The notes: a model not told the origin generated them from the letters alone. A stretch of 50,255 nucleotides of DNA from Corallococcus sicarius (GCF_003611735.1 NZ_RAWG01000033.1:1-50255); one strand, 5' to 3'; counted from the first letter of the stretch, positions 33,613-42,874 are shown. Program-made: numbers and translations.

Positions 33613-34954
33613 GTGTCCCTTGCCTCCCCTTCCACGCCGCCGCGCCAGCGGTTTCCCACGCTCCTCGCGGAAGGACTGTGCCTCGCGGCGCTCGTGCTGG
33701 CGTGCCTGAAGCTGGGCCAGGGCGTGGAGGCCGTCCTCGACCTGGCGCTCTGGGATGAAGCGGACTACCTCCACCGGGCGTTGATGCTGCCCACGAGCGG
33801 GCTGCCGGATCCGGATGGGAAACCCTTTCGGCAACACCAGCAACCGGCGCTTCTACGCGTTCTGTCAGCACTTCGCGGACGGCTACAGCAAGCGCACGGG
33901 CCGCGTGGAGGTCAATCCCTGGGCGCAATGCAACGAGGTGCTCCGCCCCGTCTTCGGTGACGCGGACACGCTCGGCGCCGCCCTGCGCGCCAACCCGTCG
34001 GAGTTCTTCGCGCACCTGCGCTGGAACGTGGAGAACCATCCCCGCGAGTCCCGCAAGGTCTTCGCCTCTGGCTACAACGGACGGCCGCTGCTGCCAGGCG
34101 CGGGCCCCTGGACGCGCGAGCACGTGGGGCACGTGCTCCTCATCGCCCTCCTGGGGCTCCCCGTGGCGGTGCTCGCGTGGCGCTGGCGGAGGCTCCCCGG
34201 AGCCCTGAGGCAGCCTCGCGTGGTGGGAGCGCTGCTGGCGGTGGGCGTGGTGCTCCTGCCCGGGCTGCTGTCCTCGGTCCTGCTCCAGCCCCGTCACCAC
34301 TACCTCGTGTTGCAGGGCGTGATGGGGGTGGCCGTCCTCGTCACGCTGACCACCGCGGTGCGCGGGCCCGACGCCCCCGTGGGCACGAGCCGGCGCGGCC
34401 TGGCCCTGTCCGCGCTCCTGGCGGCGGTGGTGGTGCTGGCCGTCCCCGACCTCGTGCACCGCCAGGGCCGGGGCTCCCCACCGGAGCGCCAGGTCCTCCA
34501 GCGGGTGTGCACCCTTCAAACCCTGGGCATGGGCGCGCGCGTCGCGGCCGGAAGCTCCATCGGGGTGCTGGACACGCAGGGAGGCCTGCCGGTGTACCTG
34601 GGGGCCCCCTTCCGGCGCATCCCTGTCTGGACCCTGCGAGCGGGTGAATCCCTCTCAAGGTATCTGCGGCGCGAGCACGTGGACCTCGTCTTCCTGGACG
34701 ACCGGATGCGTCAGGAGCCGCGCTTCGCGAACGACCCGGCGCTGGAGGCCTTCCTCGCGGAGCCGGGCGTGTTTGGCTATGCCACGTGGCGCCTTCCGGG
34801 CACGGACACCCGGCTCGCGGTGTCAGCGGACTGGGCCGGAGACGGGGAGGCTCACGGACTCAGGGTCTTGAAGAAATACACGGTGGGGCGCAGGACGCCG
34901 TCGTTGTCCTTCGCCCAGCCGGGGACCTCGCCCACGCGCTGCCATTGGAGGTGA
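33613..34954 (+). pseudogene. Polytopic membrane protein, frameshifted and internally deleted
   Basis: The N-terminus (from GTG 33613, LLAEGLCLAALVLACLKLG, then LALWDEADYLHRAL) is in one frame to about 33825. The continuation (NRRFYAFCQHFADGYSKRTG through several membrane helices such as VGHVLLIALLGLPVAVLAW to FRRIPVWTLRAGESL) is in another frame from about 33840. The transmembrane region expected between them is missing. The end runs past the probable real C-terminus and overlaps the convergent GNAT gene. It resembles polytopic glycosyltransferase-like or unknown membrane proteins; non-functional. Confidence 0.65.
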
Positions 34955-35367
34955 AGGTAGACAGCCTCTGCCTTCGAACCCGCCAGCGTGTCGAGCACCA
35001 GCAGGGTGATGCCCCGGCTCCGGGCGAACCGCTCCACCTCGTCCAGCAGCCGCGACCCCAGGCCCTGCCCCCGGGCGCTCGAGTGCACGAACAACTTCTG
35101 GAGCTCCGCGCGGTGCGGCGAGTTCTCCCGCAGGCTGGGCGCGAGCTGCACGGAGCCGACGATGCGCCCCTCCTGCTCCGCGACCCACAACACCTTCCCC
35201 GGCCCCAGGGACGCCAGGGTGTCCCGCCAGTACTCCGCCGCGGCCTGGGGCGCGAGCGGCGCCAGGAAGCCCACCGACGCGCCGCTGTCCACCGTGTCGA
35301 TGAGCAGCCCCACCAGCCCCTCGCGCTCGGCGGGGGTCGCCTGGTCGATTCTCCGGATGGAAATCAT
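34852..35367 (-). CDS. GNAT-family N-acetyltransferase
   Basis: About 171 residues from ATG 35367 (MISIRRIDQATPAEREG). The acetyl-CoA site is visible as ELQKLFVHSSARGQGLGSRL (motif A, RGQGLG), followed by LLVLDTLAGSKAEAVYLHLQ and WAKDNDGVLRPTVYFFKTL. The substrate is unknown. It is convergent with, and overlaps, the degraded membrane-protein gene and is divergent from the repeat protein. Confidence 0.88.
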   Translation of the reverse strand: MISIRRIDQATPAEREGLVGLLIDTVDSGASVGFLAPLAPQAAAEYWRDTLASLGPGKVLWVAEQEGRIVGSVQLAPSLRENSPHRAELQKLFVHSSARGQGLGSRLLDEVERFARSRGITLLVLDTLAGSKAEAVYLHLQWQRVGEVPGWAKDNDGVLRPTVYFFKTLSP

Positions 35368-35486
35368 CCCTGGCATCCTAGCGACCCACCCACGCTCCAG
35401 CCACAGCGCAAAAACCACCTTGGCTCTGTAAAAAACGGGCCTTTTGATCCCAATGACAGCCCAAGCACCAATTCAAGGGCTCGGGC

Positions 35487-35504
35487 GATAATCCCGTTAA
35501 CGGG
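35487..35504 (+). promoter_or_regulatory. Putative -10 box with adjacent palindrome for the repeat-protein gene
   Basis: GATAAT (35487-35492) is a good -10 candidate and is directly followed by CCCGTTAACGGG (35493-35504), a perfect 12-bp palindrome that would overlap the transcription start. The ATG is at 35530, with AAGGGGG (35515-35521) as ribosome site. The upstream region (35400-35480) is relatively AT-rich. Confidence 0.5.
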
Positions 35505-35529
35505 CATTCACACCCAAGGGGGACACATC

Positions 35530-37104
35530 ATGTCGAAAATCGGTGACGGCAAGCCTGGAGTTACGGCGCCCAAGCAACAGTCCAAGACGGAGACGGCCGC
35601 GGCGAAGAGCGGTGTGGCCCGGCAGCTCGCGAACCTGTTTGGCATGGTGAAGTCCTCGGCCGCCCCGGCGGCGAAGCCGGTGGTGGCGACGACCGTGAAG
35701 CAGACGATGTCGGCCGCCCCCGCGGCGAAGGTGGCGCTGGCCCAGCCGGCGGCGGTGACCACGGAGGTGCTGCCCAGCCTCCTGGGCCCCCTGCGCGATG
35801 ACAAGATGACCGAGTGCATCGACAAGGCCTACAACGCGGTCTACCAGGGCACGAAGGTCCCCTCCCGCGCTGAGCACGCGGAGTTGATGGACTTCGCGAA
35901 GAAGCTCCGCGCGGAGAACCCGGAGATGACGGCGGTGGACCTGCGCGAGAGCCTCGTCGCGGAGCTGCGCAAGCGCCGCAACGGCGGGGACACCGTCACC
36001 CCGGCGAAGATCCAGAAGTTCGTGGAGGAGGCCGTCAGCTGGACCGCCACCTGCTACGAGGGCGCCTCGCGCACCGCGACGCCCGCGGAGATGTCCGAGT
36101 GGACGGCCTGGGCCAACAAGACGATGGCGGAGCATCCGGAGATGACGCCGGATCAGCTCTCCTCCGCCATCATGGACGCCGTGCGCAACAAGGCCACGGG
36201 CGTGACGTCTGGCTCAAGCGGCAAGGTCAACGTGAGCAAGCTCATCGACGAAGCGGTGAGCTGGTCGTCCAAGGTCTACGGGAGTGGTGAGCGCGCCGCG
36301 ACGCCGGCCGAGCAGCAGAAGTGGAAGGCCTTCGCCGACAAGTGGATGGAGGAGAACCCGGACTTCACGCCCTCGGAGCTGTCCTCCGCCATCATGGACG
36401 CCGTGCGCGATGACATGACGGGCATGTCGTCAGGCCCGGGCGGAAAGCCCAACGTGGAGAAGTTCATCAAGGACGCGGTGAGCTGGGCGGCCAAGGTCTA
36501 CGGGGGCACCGAGCGCACCGCGACGCCCGCGGAGATCAAGAAGTGGACGGCCTTCGCCGACAAGACGATGGCGGAGCACCCGACCTACACGGCCTCGCAG
36601 CTCCAGGCCGCCATCCAGGACGCCGTGCGCGATGAAGTCACCGGCGCGACGTCCGGCCCGGGTGGACAGCCCAACTTCCAGAAGATGATCGAAGAGGCGG
36701 TGAGCTGGTCGTCCAAGGTCTACGGGGGCGGCGAGCGCGCCGCGACGCCCGCGGAGATCAAGAAGTGGACCGACTTCGCCAAGGCGGAGCTGGCGAAGAA
36801 GCCGACCATGACGCCCTCGCAGCTGTCCGCCGCCATCATGGACGCCGTGCGCGCCGACATGCGCGGCGTGGGCGGGCCGGCGGAGTCCGCGCCGCTCGAC
36901 AAGTTCGTGAAGCAGGCGTTCGCGTGGGTGTTCGAGCTCTACATGAACCAGCCCGCGGACAAGCCGCGCCAGCCCACGGACCGGGAGATCCGCGAGTGGT
37001 CCAACTACGCCAAGGAGCAGCTGAAGAAGAACCCGGACCTGACGGCCGAGGATCTCCAGTCCGTCATCCAGGACGGCCTGCGCCGGGCCCTGGAGAACCG
37101 CTGA
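35530..37104 (+). CDS. Protein of six ~74-residue helical repeats, unknown family
   Basis: 524 residues. The first ~90 residues are low-complexity Ala/Lys/Pro (VKSSAAPAAKPVVATTVKQT). Six repeats follow. A typical unit reads EEAVSWSSKVYGGGERAATP, then AEIKKWTDFAKAEL, then MTPSQLSAAIMDAVRADM, and ends in a Gly/Ser-Pro-Gly-Gly linker. Conserved features are AVSW, VYGG.ER.ATPAE, W..FA and QL..AI.DAVR; three amphipathic helices per unit are likely. There is no signal peptide or membrane segment, so it is predicted cytoplasmic. It is a single-gene unit with its own promoter and terminator hairpin. I do not recognise the family; a scaffold or storage role is possible. Confidence 0.8.
   Translation: MSKIGDGKPGVTAPKQQSKTETAAAKSGVARQLANLFGMVKSSAAPAAKPVVATTVKQTMSAAPAAKVALAQPAAVTTEVLPSLLGPLRDDKMTECIDKAYNAVYQGTKVPSRAEHAELMDFAKKLRAENPEMTAVDLRESLVAELRKRRNGGDTVTPAKIQKFVEEAVSWTATCYEGASRTATPAEMSEWTAWANKTMAEHPEMTPDQLSSAIMDAVRNKATGVTSGSSGKVNVSKLIDEAVSWSSKVYGSGERAATPAEQQKWKAFADKWMEENPDFTPSELSSAIMDAVRDDMTGMSSGPGGKPNVEKFIKDAVSWAAKVYGGTERTATPAEIKKWTAFADKTMAEHPTYTASQLQAAIQDAVRDEVTGATSGPGGQPNFQKMIEEAVSWSSKVYGGGERAATPAEIKKWTDFAKAELAKKPTMTPSQLSAAIMDAVRADMRGVGGPAESAPLDKFVKQAFAWVFELYMNQPADKPRQPTDREIREWSNYAKEQLKKNPDLTAEDLQSVIQDGLRRALENR
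35800..37101 (+). repeat. Six in-frame tandem repeats
   Basis: Unit starts are at about 35800, 36007, 36232, 36454, 36676 and 36895, giving lengths of 69, 75, 74, 74, 73 and 69 codons. Units 3-5 are the most alike in DNA and protein, and the outer units are divergent, as if the array grew from the middle by duplication. Confidence 0.8.
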
Positions 37105-37113
37105 CCGCCTGAA

Positions 37114-37141
37114 GGCGCGGCCCTACTTCACGGGCCGCGCC
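37114..37141. terminator. Hairpin between convergent genes
   Basis: GGCGCGGCCC (37114-37123) pairs perfectly with GGGCCGCGCC (37132-37141) around an 8-base loop. It contains the stop codon of the minus-strand hydrolase gene. No T-run, but the position suits a bidirectional terminator. Confidence 0.55.
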
Positions 37142-38226
37142 GGCGGGCCCACCCGGGCGCCGGTGAAGCGGGTGACCTCGTCCACCAGGACGCGGCGCCC
37201 CCGCTCCGGGCGGTCCAGGTGGACGAAGTGCGTCGCCTGCGGGAACACCACGGCCTTCACGCTGGCCGCGTGCACCAGGTGCTCCTGCAGGCGGGTGACG
37301 TCCTCGGGCCGGCTCCAGAAGTCGTTCTCCGAGCGGAGGATGAGGACGCGGGCGGTGATGGAGGCCGCGTCCCAGAGCTGCCGTCCCGTGGCCAGGTAGA
37401 AGCTGTCCTCCAGCGCCCCGGACGGGGCCCGGAAGGCCGCTGGCCTGCGCGTGGGCCCCAGCGGGTCGCTCGCGAGCGCCTCGCGCTGGAAGGCCGCGGC
37501 CACCTCCGGGTCCCTCCACTGCGTCTTGTCCTCCACGGTGATGGTGCTGTCCCAGACAGCGACCACCGAGGCCGCCGTGTTCCACCGGTACGCGCCCAGC
37601 GCCTCGGCGTTGAAGTGCCCCGGACGCTTCGGATCCTCGAAGTCCGTGCCCCGCCCCAGCATCGCGTGCTGCGCGCTGCCCGCGTACAGCGCGTTGAGCA
37701 TCACGAGGTGGCTCACGCGCTCCGGATGGAGGCTGGCGTACATCCCCGCCCAGTGCCCGCCGGTGGCCCAGCCCAGCAGCCCGACGCGGTCCCGGCCCGT
37801 GCGCGCCCGCACCCAGCCCACCACCGCGTGCACGTCCTGGACGACCTCGTGCGAACCCACCAGGGGCCGGCCCTTCGCGGGCACGCCCATGGCCAGCGGC
37901 CGGGTGGAGCCGCCGTACCCCCGCGCGTCCATCACGTAGACGGAGTGCCCCGCGCGCGCGAGGTCGGCCGCGAGCGAGCCCCCTTCCACGGGCAGGTCGA
38001 AGGACGCCCGCCCCGGGACGCGCGCGCCGTGCAGGAGGATGAGCGGAGCCAGCCCCGCCACCTGCATCCCGGTGTCCTTCACCTCGCGCACGGACACTTC
38101 GAGGCCCGGCTCCACGGGGACGAGGAACTCCGCCCGCGTCACCTCGGCCCCGGCGGCGCCCGCGACGAGCGCCCCCAAGAGGCCCAGGACTCCAACGACG
38201 CTCGCACGACTCGGGTGCAGGTTCAC
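37123..38226 (-). CDS. Exported alpha/beta-hydrolase-fold protein lacking the Ser nucleophile
   Basis: About 367 residues from GTG 38226 (GAGGAGG 5 bases upstream). Signal peptide with a hydrophobic core (SVVGVLGLLGALVAGAAGAE). The fold is that of an alpha/beta hydrolase: LILLHGARVPG, VMDARGYGGSTRP, VLILRSENDFW with the Asp, and ATHFVHLDRPERG with the His. The nucleophile elbow reads LLGWATGGHW, so the usual GxSxG Ser is Ala at about 154 (codon at 37765-37767). Either it is catalytically dead and binds a ligand, or the adjacent Thr acts; unknown. Confidence 0.8.
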   Translation of the reverse strand: MNLHPSRASVVGVLGLLGALVAGAAGAEVTRAEFLVPVEPGLEVSVREVKDTGMQVAGLAPLILLHGARVPGRASFDLPVEGGSLAADLARAGHSVYVMDARGYGGSTRPLAMGVPAKGRPLVGSHEVVQDVHAVVGWVRARTGRDRVGLLGWATGGHWAGMYASLHPERVSHLVMLNALYAGSAQHAMLGRGTDFEDPKRPGHFNAEALGAYRWNTAASVVAVWDSTITVEDKTQWRDPEVAAAFQREALASDPLGPTRRPAAFRAPSGALEDSFYLATGRQLWDAASITARVLILRSENDFWSRPEDVTRLQEHLVHAASVKAVVFPQATHFVHLDRPERGRRVLVDEVTRFTGARVGPPARPVK

Positions 38227-38299
38227 CAAGGCCTCCTCGGGGGGTCCGCGCCGCATCCTGCCAGAACGGACCCCGGAAGGAGGCCTTCGCCTCCCGCCG

Positions 38300-39865
38300 C
38301 TACGGCTTGCAGGAGGTGGTGAGGTTCAACCCCGTGACGAGGTAGCCGCGGGCCCCGCTCTTCCACATCTTCTTCATCACGTGCTCGGCCTGCGGCATCG
38401 AGTGCGTGGAGTCGCAGACGTCCGCCTTGATGGCGAGCCTGAAGAAGTCGAAGTCGGTGGACTCCAGGAAGTCGTAGCGCTCCAGGAAGGCATCATCGCC
38501 CGCGTGATTCGCCGACATGTGACACGTGCGGCAGTACTGCTTCACGACGCCGTTGTAGAGCCCCACCCCGTGCTTGCGGGTGGTCGTCCAGCCCGCGGGC
38601 ACATAGGTGTTGTTGGCCACCGCCGTGGGGTCCGTCACCAGCTTGGGGGCATAGGTGCCCTCGACGAAGTCGACGATGGCCGGCGCGGGCCGCGTGAGCA
38701 GGATGCGCGCGTTGAGCCGGCGCAGGGCATCCGCCTGGGCCGCGAAGCTGAAGCCCGGGGCGGAGGAGTAGCGGAAGCTGAAGACATCGAAGGGCAGGAA
38801 GCTCGCGCCCGACACGGAGTTCGTGGCCGGGTTGTAGTTCGCGTTCACGCCGTGGCAGCTCAGGCAGTTGTTGGGGACGGACACGCGCTCGCCCTGGTTG
38901 TCCAACGCCGCCGTGGGCGACAGGTTGCCCGCGCCGTCGTAGACCATGAACTTCACGCTGTTGGGCGCCTCCCGGGGCGGCATGTACACCATGGCCACGG
39001 TGGCGAACGCGTTCGTGTGGGCCACCGCATCCGCCAGCGCGACGTTGGAGTCACCGCCGAAGATGGGCTTGTTGTTGGCGTCCCGCGCGGCGTAGTTCTT
39101 CACGTAGCACGCCGTGCCCCGGCCGCTGCTGATGGGCTTGCAGTGCATCTCCCGGCCAATGCCCAGGTCCCCGTCGTTGAAGTACGTGGCCGTGTCCTCG
39201 GTCCCATCAAAGCCAAACTTGGTGAGGAAGAGGGCCAGGGTCGCGGGGGCCTGGGTCTGCGCGTAGTACTCGTTCGTCTCCGCCACGGAGATGGAGTTCT
39301 TGCGGCCCAGGTAGTCCGGCGGGTTGGCGGAGTCCACGGGGCTGAGCAGCGTGGACACCACCGAGGCGGTGCTGATGCCCATGCCCTCGCAGGCGGCGCC
39401 CACCTGGTCCCACGCCTCGCCCGCGTGCTCGCCCAGGCAGTCGGAGAACGTCACGTCATCGAAGGTGGTGAGCAGCCGGTCCCCGTCCGGATCCTTGGCC
39501 ACGGCGCGCACCCGCAGCACCCCGCCCACGGGCCAGCGCGCCGCGTTGGCGAGCCCTGTCACGGGCGTGGCTTCGACGCTCCAGGCGAAGAGCGGATCCG
39601 GGCTGTTGTAGTGGGTCTCCGTGGTGCTGGTGACGGTGTTGGCGATGACGACCCAGTGGGCCGCCACGGACGGATCCAGCTCCGCGTCCTTGAGCACCTG
39701 CACCTGGACGGGGATGGCGGGCTGGTTGTGGTAGCCCTGGAAGACGAACTTCTTCCCCTGGGGTTGGGCCTCGGTGGTGGTGCCGTTGAGCGGGCCCGTC
39801 ATACAGCCCGTGGCCAGCAACACGAGGCCGGTGAGCGCCAGGTGGCGGCAGGAACGAAGTCTCAT
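38300..39865 (-). CDS. Lipoprotein with two c-type heme motifs
   Basis: 521 residues from ATG 39865. Signal with lipobox LLATGC. Two CxxCH heme-attachment sites are present: NNCLSCHGVN in the middle and YCRTCHMSANH near the C-terminus; a Met or His elsewhere would be the sixth ligand. The rest is a long extracytoplasmic domain with no recognised family (DPDGDRLLTTFDDVTF, FGFDGTEDTATYFNDGD). It may take part in extracytoplasmic electron transfer. Alone on the minus strand, divergent from the M23 gene. Confidence 0.75.
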   Translation of the reverse strand: MRLRSCRHLALTGLVLLATGCMTGPLNGTTTEAQPQGKKFVFQGYHNQPAIPVQVQVLKDAELDPSVAAHWVVIANTVTSTTETHYNSPDPLFAWSVEATPVTGLANAARWPVGGVLRVRAVAKDPDGDRLLTTFDDVTFSDCLGEHAGEAWDQVGAACEGMGISTASVVSTLLSPVDSANPPDYLGRKNSISVAETNEYYAQTQAPATLALFLTKFGFDGTEDTATYFNDGDLGIGREMHCKPISSGRGTACYVKNYAARDANNKPIFGGDSNVALADAVAHTNAFATVAMVYMPPREAPNSVKFMVYDGAGNLSPTAALDNQGERVSVPNNCLSCHGVNANYNPATNSVSGASFLPFDVFSFRYSSAPGFSFAAQADALRRLNARILLTRPAPAIVDFVEGTYAPKLVTDPTAVANNTYVPAGWTTTRKHGVGLYNGVVKQYCRTCHMSANHAGDDAFLERYDFLESTDFDFFRLAIKADVCDSTHSMPQAEHVMKKMWKSGARGYLVTGLNLTTSCKP

Positions 39866-40127
39866 GGGGGGCTCCTTCTGGGCAGACGGCCCGGAGCGGG
39901 CCCATCTCCCCCGCCCCAACGAAGCCAGGCCCCTGGATTCCTCACCCCTTTCTTTCCACCCGGCAATTGCGGCCGGAAGTGGCTGACCTTGCCGGCCCTC
40001 CCGGCCCCGAACACGGCAACGCTTGCCGTCCTGGAGGTCGCTTCCGGGGGAGCGCGCCCGTCACGCGCGTTGGCACCCGTGTTGCTCTGGGGAGGGCCTG
40101 CTCCCGACACAAGGACTCCCAGAGACC

Positions 40128-41993
40128 ATGATGAAGCTTCGCACCCTGCTGTTGTTGTTGCCCTGTCTCCTGTGGGCGCCGCTCGCGCTCGCCCAGACGC
40201 CGGACGTCACCACCTATTACGAACCCATGGAGGGAGGGGCCATCCGCTACCTCACCATGGCGGCCCCCACGCTCGGGGGGAGCCCCAGCCATCAGGTGTC
40301 GCTCGCGCTGGCGCTGCGCAACAACCAGGCGACGTCCGTGACGTTGACCTCGGTGCTGATCGACTTTCCCGGCACGACGCTGCTCACGGCCATGAGCACC
40401 AGCGTCGTCGTGCCCGCGAACGCGGTCCGCAACTGGTCGTTCAGCACCCCCCAGAACATCATCCTGCCGAACCCGGCGCCTTCCATCATCCGCATGCGGC
40501 TGTTCTTCACGGGCTACCCGACCCCGCTGATGGAGACGTTCACGCTCGCCGCCTACCAGGCCCCCACGCCTTCCGGCAGCAACCACTTCTGGGGCCGCGT
40601 GGGCGACCTGCGCCCCCACGAGTACTGGCAGGGCATGGGCGCGGTGCACGGCACCAGCGTCCAGGGCTGCCAGCTCTTCGCCCATGACGTGGGCATCTAT
40701 GGTTGGACGGGCTCCGGCTGGTCCGACCTGCTCCCCGGCACCGACGGTTCGCAGAACGAGCACTACCGGCAGTGGGGCAAGCCCATCTACTCCGCCACCG
40801 CGGGCACGGTGAAGTCCTTCGTCAACACCGACCCGACCAACTTCCCGGTGGGCTCCGTCAACCCGGCGTCGCACGGCGGCGGCAACAGCTTCATCATCGA
40901 CAACGGCACGTATGTGGTCGGGTACGCCCACATGCAGGCCGGCTCGCTCAACCCGAGCCTGACGACGGTGGGCGCGGTGGTCCGCGTGGGCGACTTCCTG
41001 GGCCTGCTGGGCAACTCGGGCAGCTCCTCGAAGCCGCACCTCCACATCGGCGCCATTGCGTCGAACAAGTCCTCGACGCTGTGGTCCCCCCAGTGCGGAG
41101 GCCCGCTGCGCCCCCTGCCGCTCGACGGCGCCTACGCCATCGACCAGGCGGCGCTGACCCCGTGGTTCGGCATGGAGCACCTGGCGCCCTGGTCCCCGAT
41201 GGACGGCGTGGGCATCCCCAGCGGCGCGGCGCCCCATCACATCAACTCCCTCATCTGGCCCTCGGCGAGCCCGCCCCGGGTGCTGAGCAACGCCGTGGTC
41301 AACGACTTCGCGCTGGGCACCAACGGCCAGCTGTGGGTCGTGCGCAACAACGACGCGGTCCTCACCACGAACGACCGCCTGAGCATCCCCGTCGACACCG
41401 GCGTCTACCTGGACGTGAACCCGGGCGGCGCCGCGAAGGCCATCGCCGTCACCGCCACGACTCCGTATGTGATTGGGACGAACGACTTCGTCTACCGGGG
41501 CACCAGCGCGGGCTGGGTCCAGACGACGCAGACGGCCAGGCGCATCACGGTGGATGAGTCCACCGGCAAGGTGTGGGCCATTGGCCTGGACGACAAGGTC
41601 TACGCCTTCAACCCCTCCACCCTCGTGTGGAGCGCCAACTCCCCGACCTCCTCGACGGGCAAGGACATCGCGGTCGCCCAGGGCATCGCGTACATCATCG
41701 GTATGGATGACCGCGTCTGGAAGCACAACGGCTCCTCGTTCGTGCAGCTGCCCGCCACCACCACGCTCAAGCGGCTGGCGGTGGACGGCACCTCCGGCAA
41801 GCTGTGGGGCATCGGGGCCAATGACGGCCTCTGGTCCTCGACGGGTGGCAGCACCTGGGCCGAGCACCCCGGCGGCATCCGCGCCTTCGATCTCACCGTG
41901 TTCCAGGGGACCCCGTACGTGCGCGGCCTGGACAACGGCGTCTGGAAGATGGAGGGCTTCGGCTCCTCCCGCGTCAACGTCGTCCTGCCCTGA
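40128..41993 (+). CDS. M23 (LytM-type) metallopeptidase with propeller-like C-terminus
   Basis: About 621 residues. Signal peptide LLLLLPCLLWAPLALAQ. The middle domain resembles M23 peptidoglycan peptidases: FAHDVGIYGW (His186/Asp187), YSATAGTVKSF, YVVGYAHMQAGS, VVRVGDFLGLLGNSGSS and KPHLHIG (His304 and His306). The C-terminal ~230 residues hold repeats of ~40 residues (RRITVDESTGKVWAIGLDD, KRLAVDGTSGKLWGIGANDG, DIAVAQGIAYIIGMDD), like tectonin or WD-type propeller blades, a likely carbohydrate-binding part. Predatory cell-wall lysis is a reasonable role. Confidence 0.8.
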   Translation: MMKLRTLLLLLPCLLWAPLALAQTPDVTTYYEPMEGGAIRYLTMAAPTLGGSPSHQVSLALALRNNQATSVTLTSVLIDFPGTTLLTAMSTSVVVPANAVRNWSFSTPQNIILPNPAPSIIRMRLFFTGYPTPLMETFTLAAYQAPTPSGSNHFWGRVGDLRPHEYWQGMGAVHGTSVQGCQLFAHDVGIYGWTGSGWSDLLPGTDGSQNEHYRQWGKPIYSATAGTVKSFVNTDPTNFPVGSVNPASHGGGNSFIIDNGTYVVGYAHMQAGSLNPSLTTVGAVVRVGDFLGLLGNSGSSSKPHLHIGAIASNKSSTLWSPQCGGPLRPLPLDGAYAIDQAALTPWFGMEHLAPWSPMDGVGIPSGAAPHHINSLIWPSASPPRVLSNAVVNDFALGTNGQLWVVRNNDAVLTTNDRLSIPVDTGVYLDVNPGGAAKAIAVTATTPYVIGTNDFVYRGTSAGWVQTTQTARRITVDESTGKVWAIGLDDKVYAFNPSTLVWSANSPTSSTGKDIAVAQGIAYIIGMDDRVWKHNGSSFVQLPATTTLKRLAVDGTSGKLWGIGANDGLWSSTGGSTWAEHPGGIRAFDLTVFQGTPYVRGLDNGVWKMEGFGSSRVNVVLP

Positions 41994-42027
41994 GCGCCCC
42001 GCCTGACGGGCGTTGAGTAGTAGAGAC

Positions 42028-42064
42028 AGGGATGCCGCGCCCCGGGGGGAGGCGCGGCATCCCT
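42028..42064 (+). terminator. Perfect 14-bp hairpin between the M23 and hydrolase genes
   Basis: AGGGATGCCGCGCC (42028-42041) pairs perfectly with GGCGCGGCATCCCT (42051-42064) around a 9-base loop. No T-run follows. It probably ends the M23 transcript; a role just upstream of the next gene (start 42081) is also possible. Confidence 0.6.
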
Positions 42065-42080
42065 GCTATAGACGTGCCCC

Positions 42081-42818
42081 ATGCAAGACGTCGACATCAA
42101 GACCGCGGATGGAGTGATGGACGCGAAGCTGTTCCAGCCTGAAGGCGCCGGCCCGTGGCCCGCCGTCATCATGCTGATGGATGCCTTTGGGGTCCGGCCG
42201 GCCTTCGAGTCCATGGCGCAGCGCCTCGCGACGGCGGGCTACGTCGTCCTGCTGCCCAACCTCTTCTACCGGGAGGGCCATGCCTCCCGGCTCGACCTCA
42301 AGGGCACCTTCGCGGACGAGGTCTTCCGCAAGCGCATCTACGGCCTCATCGGAAGCCTGACGCCCGAGCGGCAGAAGCTGGACGCCGCCGCCGAGCTCGA
42401 CTTCCTCGCCCGGCAGCCCTCGGTGAAGGGGACCCGGATGGGCGTGGCGGGGTATTGCTTCAGCGGCGGCCTCGCGGTGCGCATGGCCGCGTACTTCCCG
42501 GACCGCATTGGCGCGGCGGCCTCGTCCCATGGCGGGCACCTGGTCACGGACGCGCCCGACAGCCCCCACCGGCTGGTGGGCCACGTGAAGGGCGAGCTGT
42601 ATTTCGGCCACGCGGACAAGGACAGCTCGATGCCCGCCCATGCCATCGAGACGCTGGAGACGGCGCTGAAGGACTCCGGCGTCCGGTACGTGTCCGAGCT
42701 CTACCCCGGCGCGAGCCACGGCTACGCGGTGGACCGTTGGCCGCAGTACCACGCGGAAGCCGCCGAGACGCACTGGCGCAGGCTCCAGGAGCTGTTCGGC
42801 CGGGCGCTGAAGTCCTGA
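42081..42818 (+). CDS. Dienelactone hydrolase family protein
   Basis: 245 residues. The dienelactone-hydrolase triad is visible: Cys126 in VAGYCFSGGL (Cys nucleophile), Asp in HADKDSSMP and His in GASHGYAVDRW. AVIMLMDAFGVRP and YVVLLPNLFYR match the family core. No signal peptide. Its natural substrate is unknown; relatives cleave lactones or small esters. Confidence 0.92.
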   Translation: MQDVDIKTADGVMDAKLFQPEGAGPWPAVIMLMDAFGVRPAFESMAQRLATAGYVVLLPNLFYREGHASRLDLKGTFADEVFRKRIYGLIGSLTPERQKLDAAAELDFLARQPSVKGTRMGVAGYCFSGGLAVRMAAYFPDRIGAAASSHGGHLVTDAPDSPHRLVGHVKGELYFGHADKDSSMPAHAIETLETALKDSGVRYVSELYPGASHGYAVDRWPQYHAEAAETHWRRLQELFGRALKS

Positions 42819-42874
42819 GCGCGCGGGCTTGAGTGCTGGCCCTGGGCGGGCTCCTGGCGCATCCTCCCGCGCGA

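Noticed and set aside
33496-33960. Separate small gene before the membrane-protein frame
   Set aside because: Its second half continues the same protein as the next frame after a shift (LALWDEADYLHRAL), so I treat both as one pseudogene.
35800-37101. CRISPR-like or satellite repeat
   Set aside because: Units are 207-225 bases, multiples of three, in frame and diverged at third positions, so they are protein repeats.
38039-40687. 882-codon plus-strand open frame across the hydrolase, cytochrome and M23 genes
   Set aside because: It crosses three real genes, and the protein is almost pure Gly/Ala/Arg/His/Val with no natural motif.
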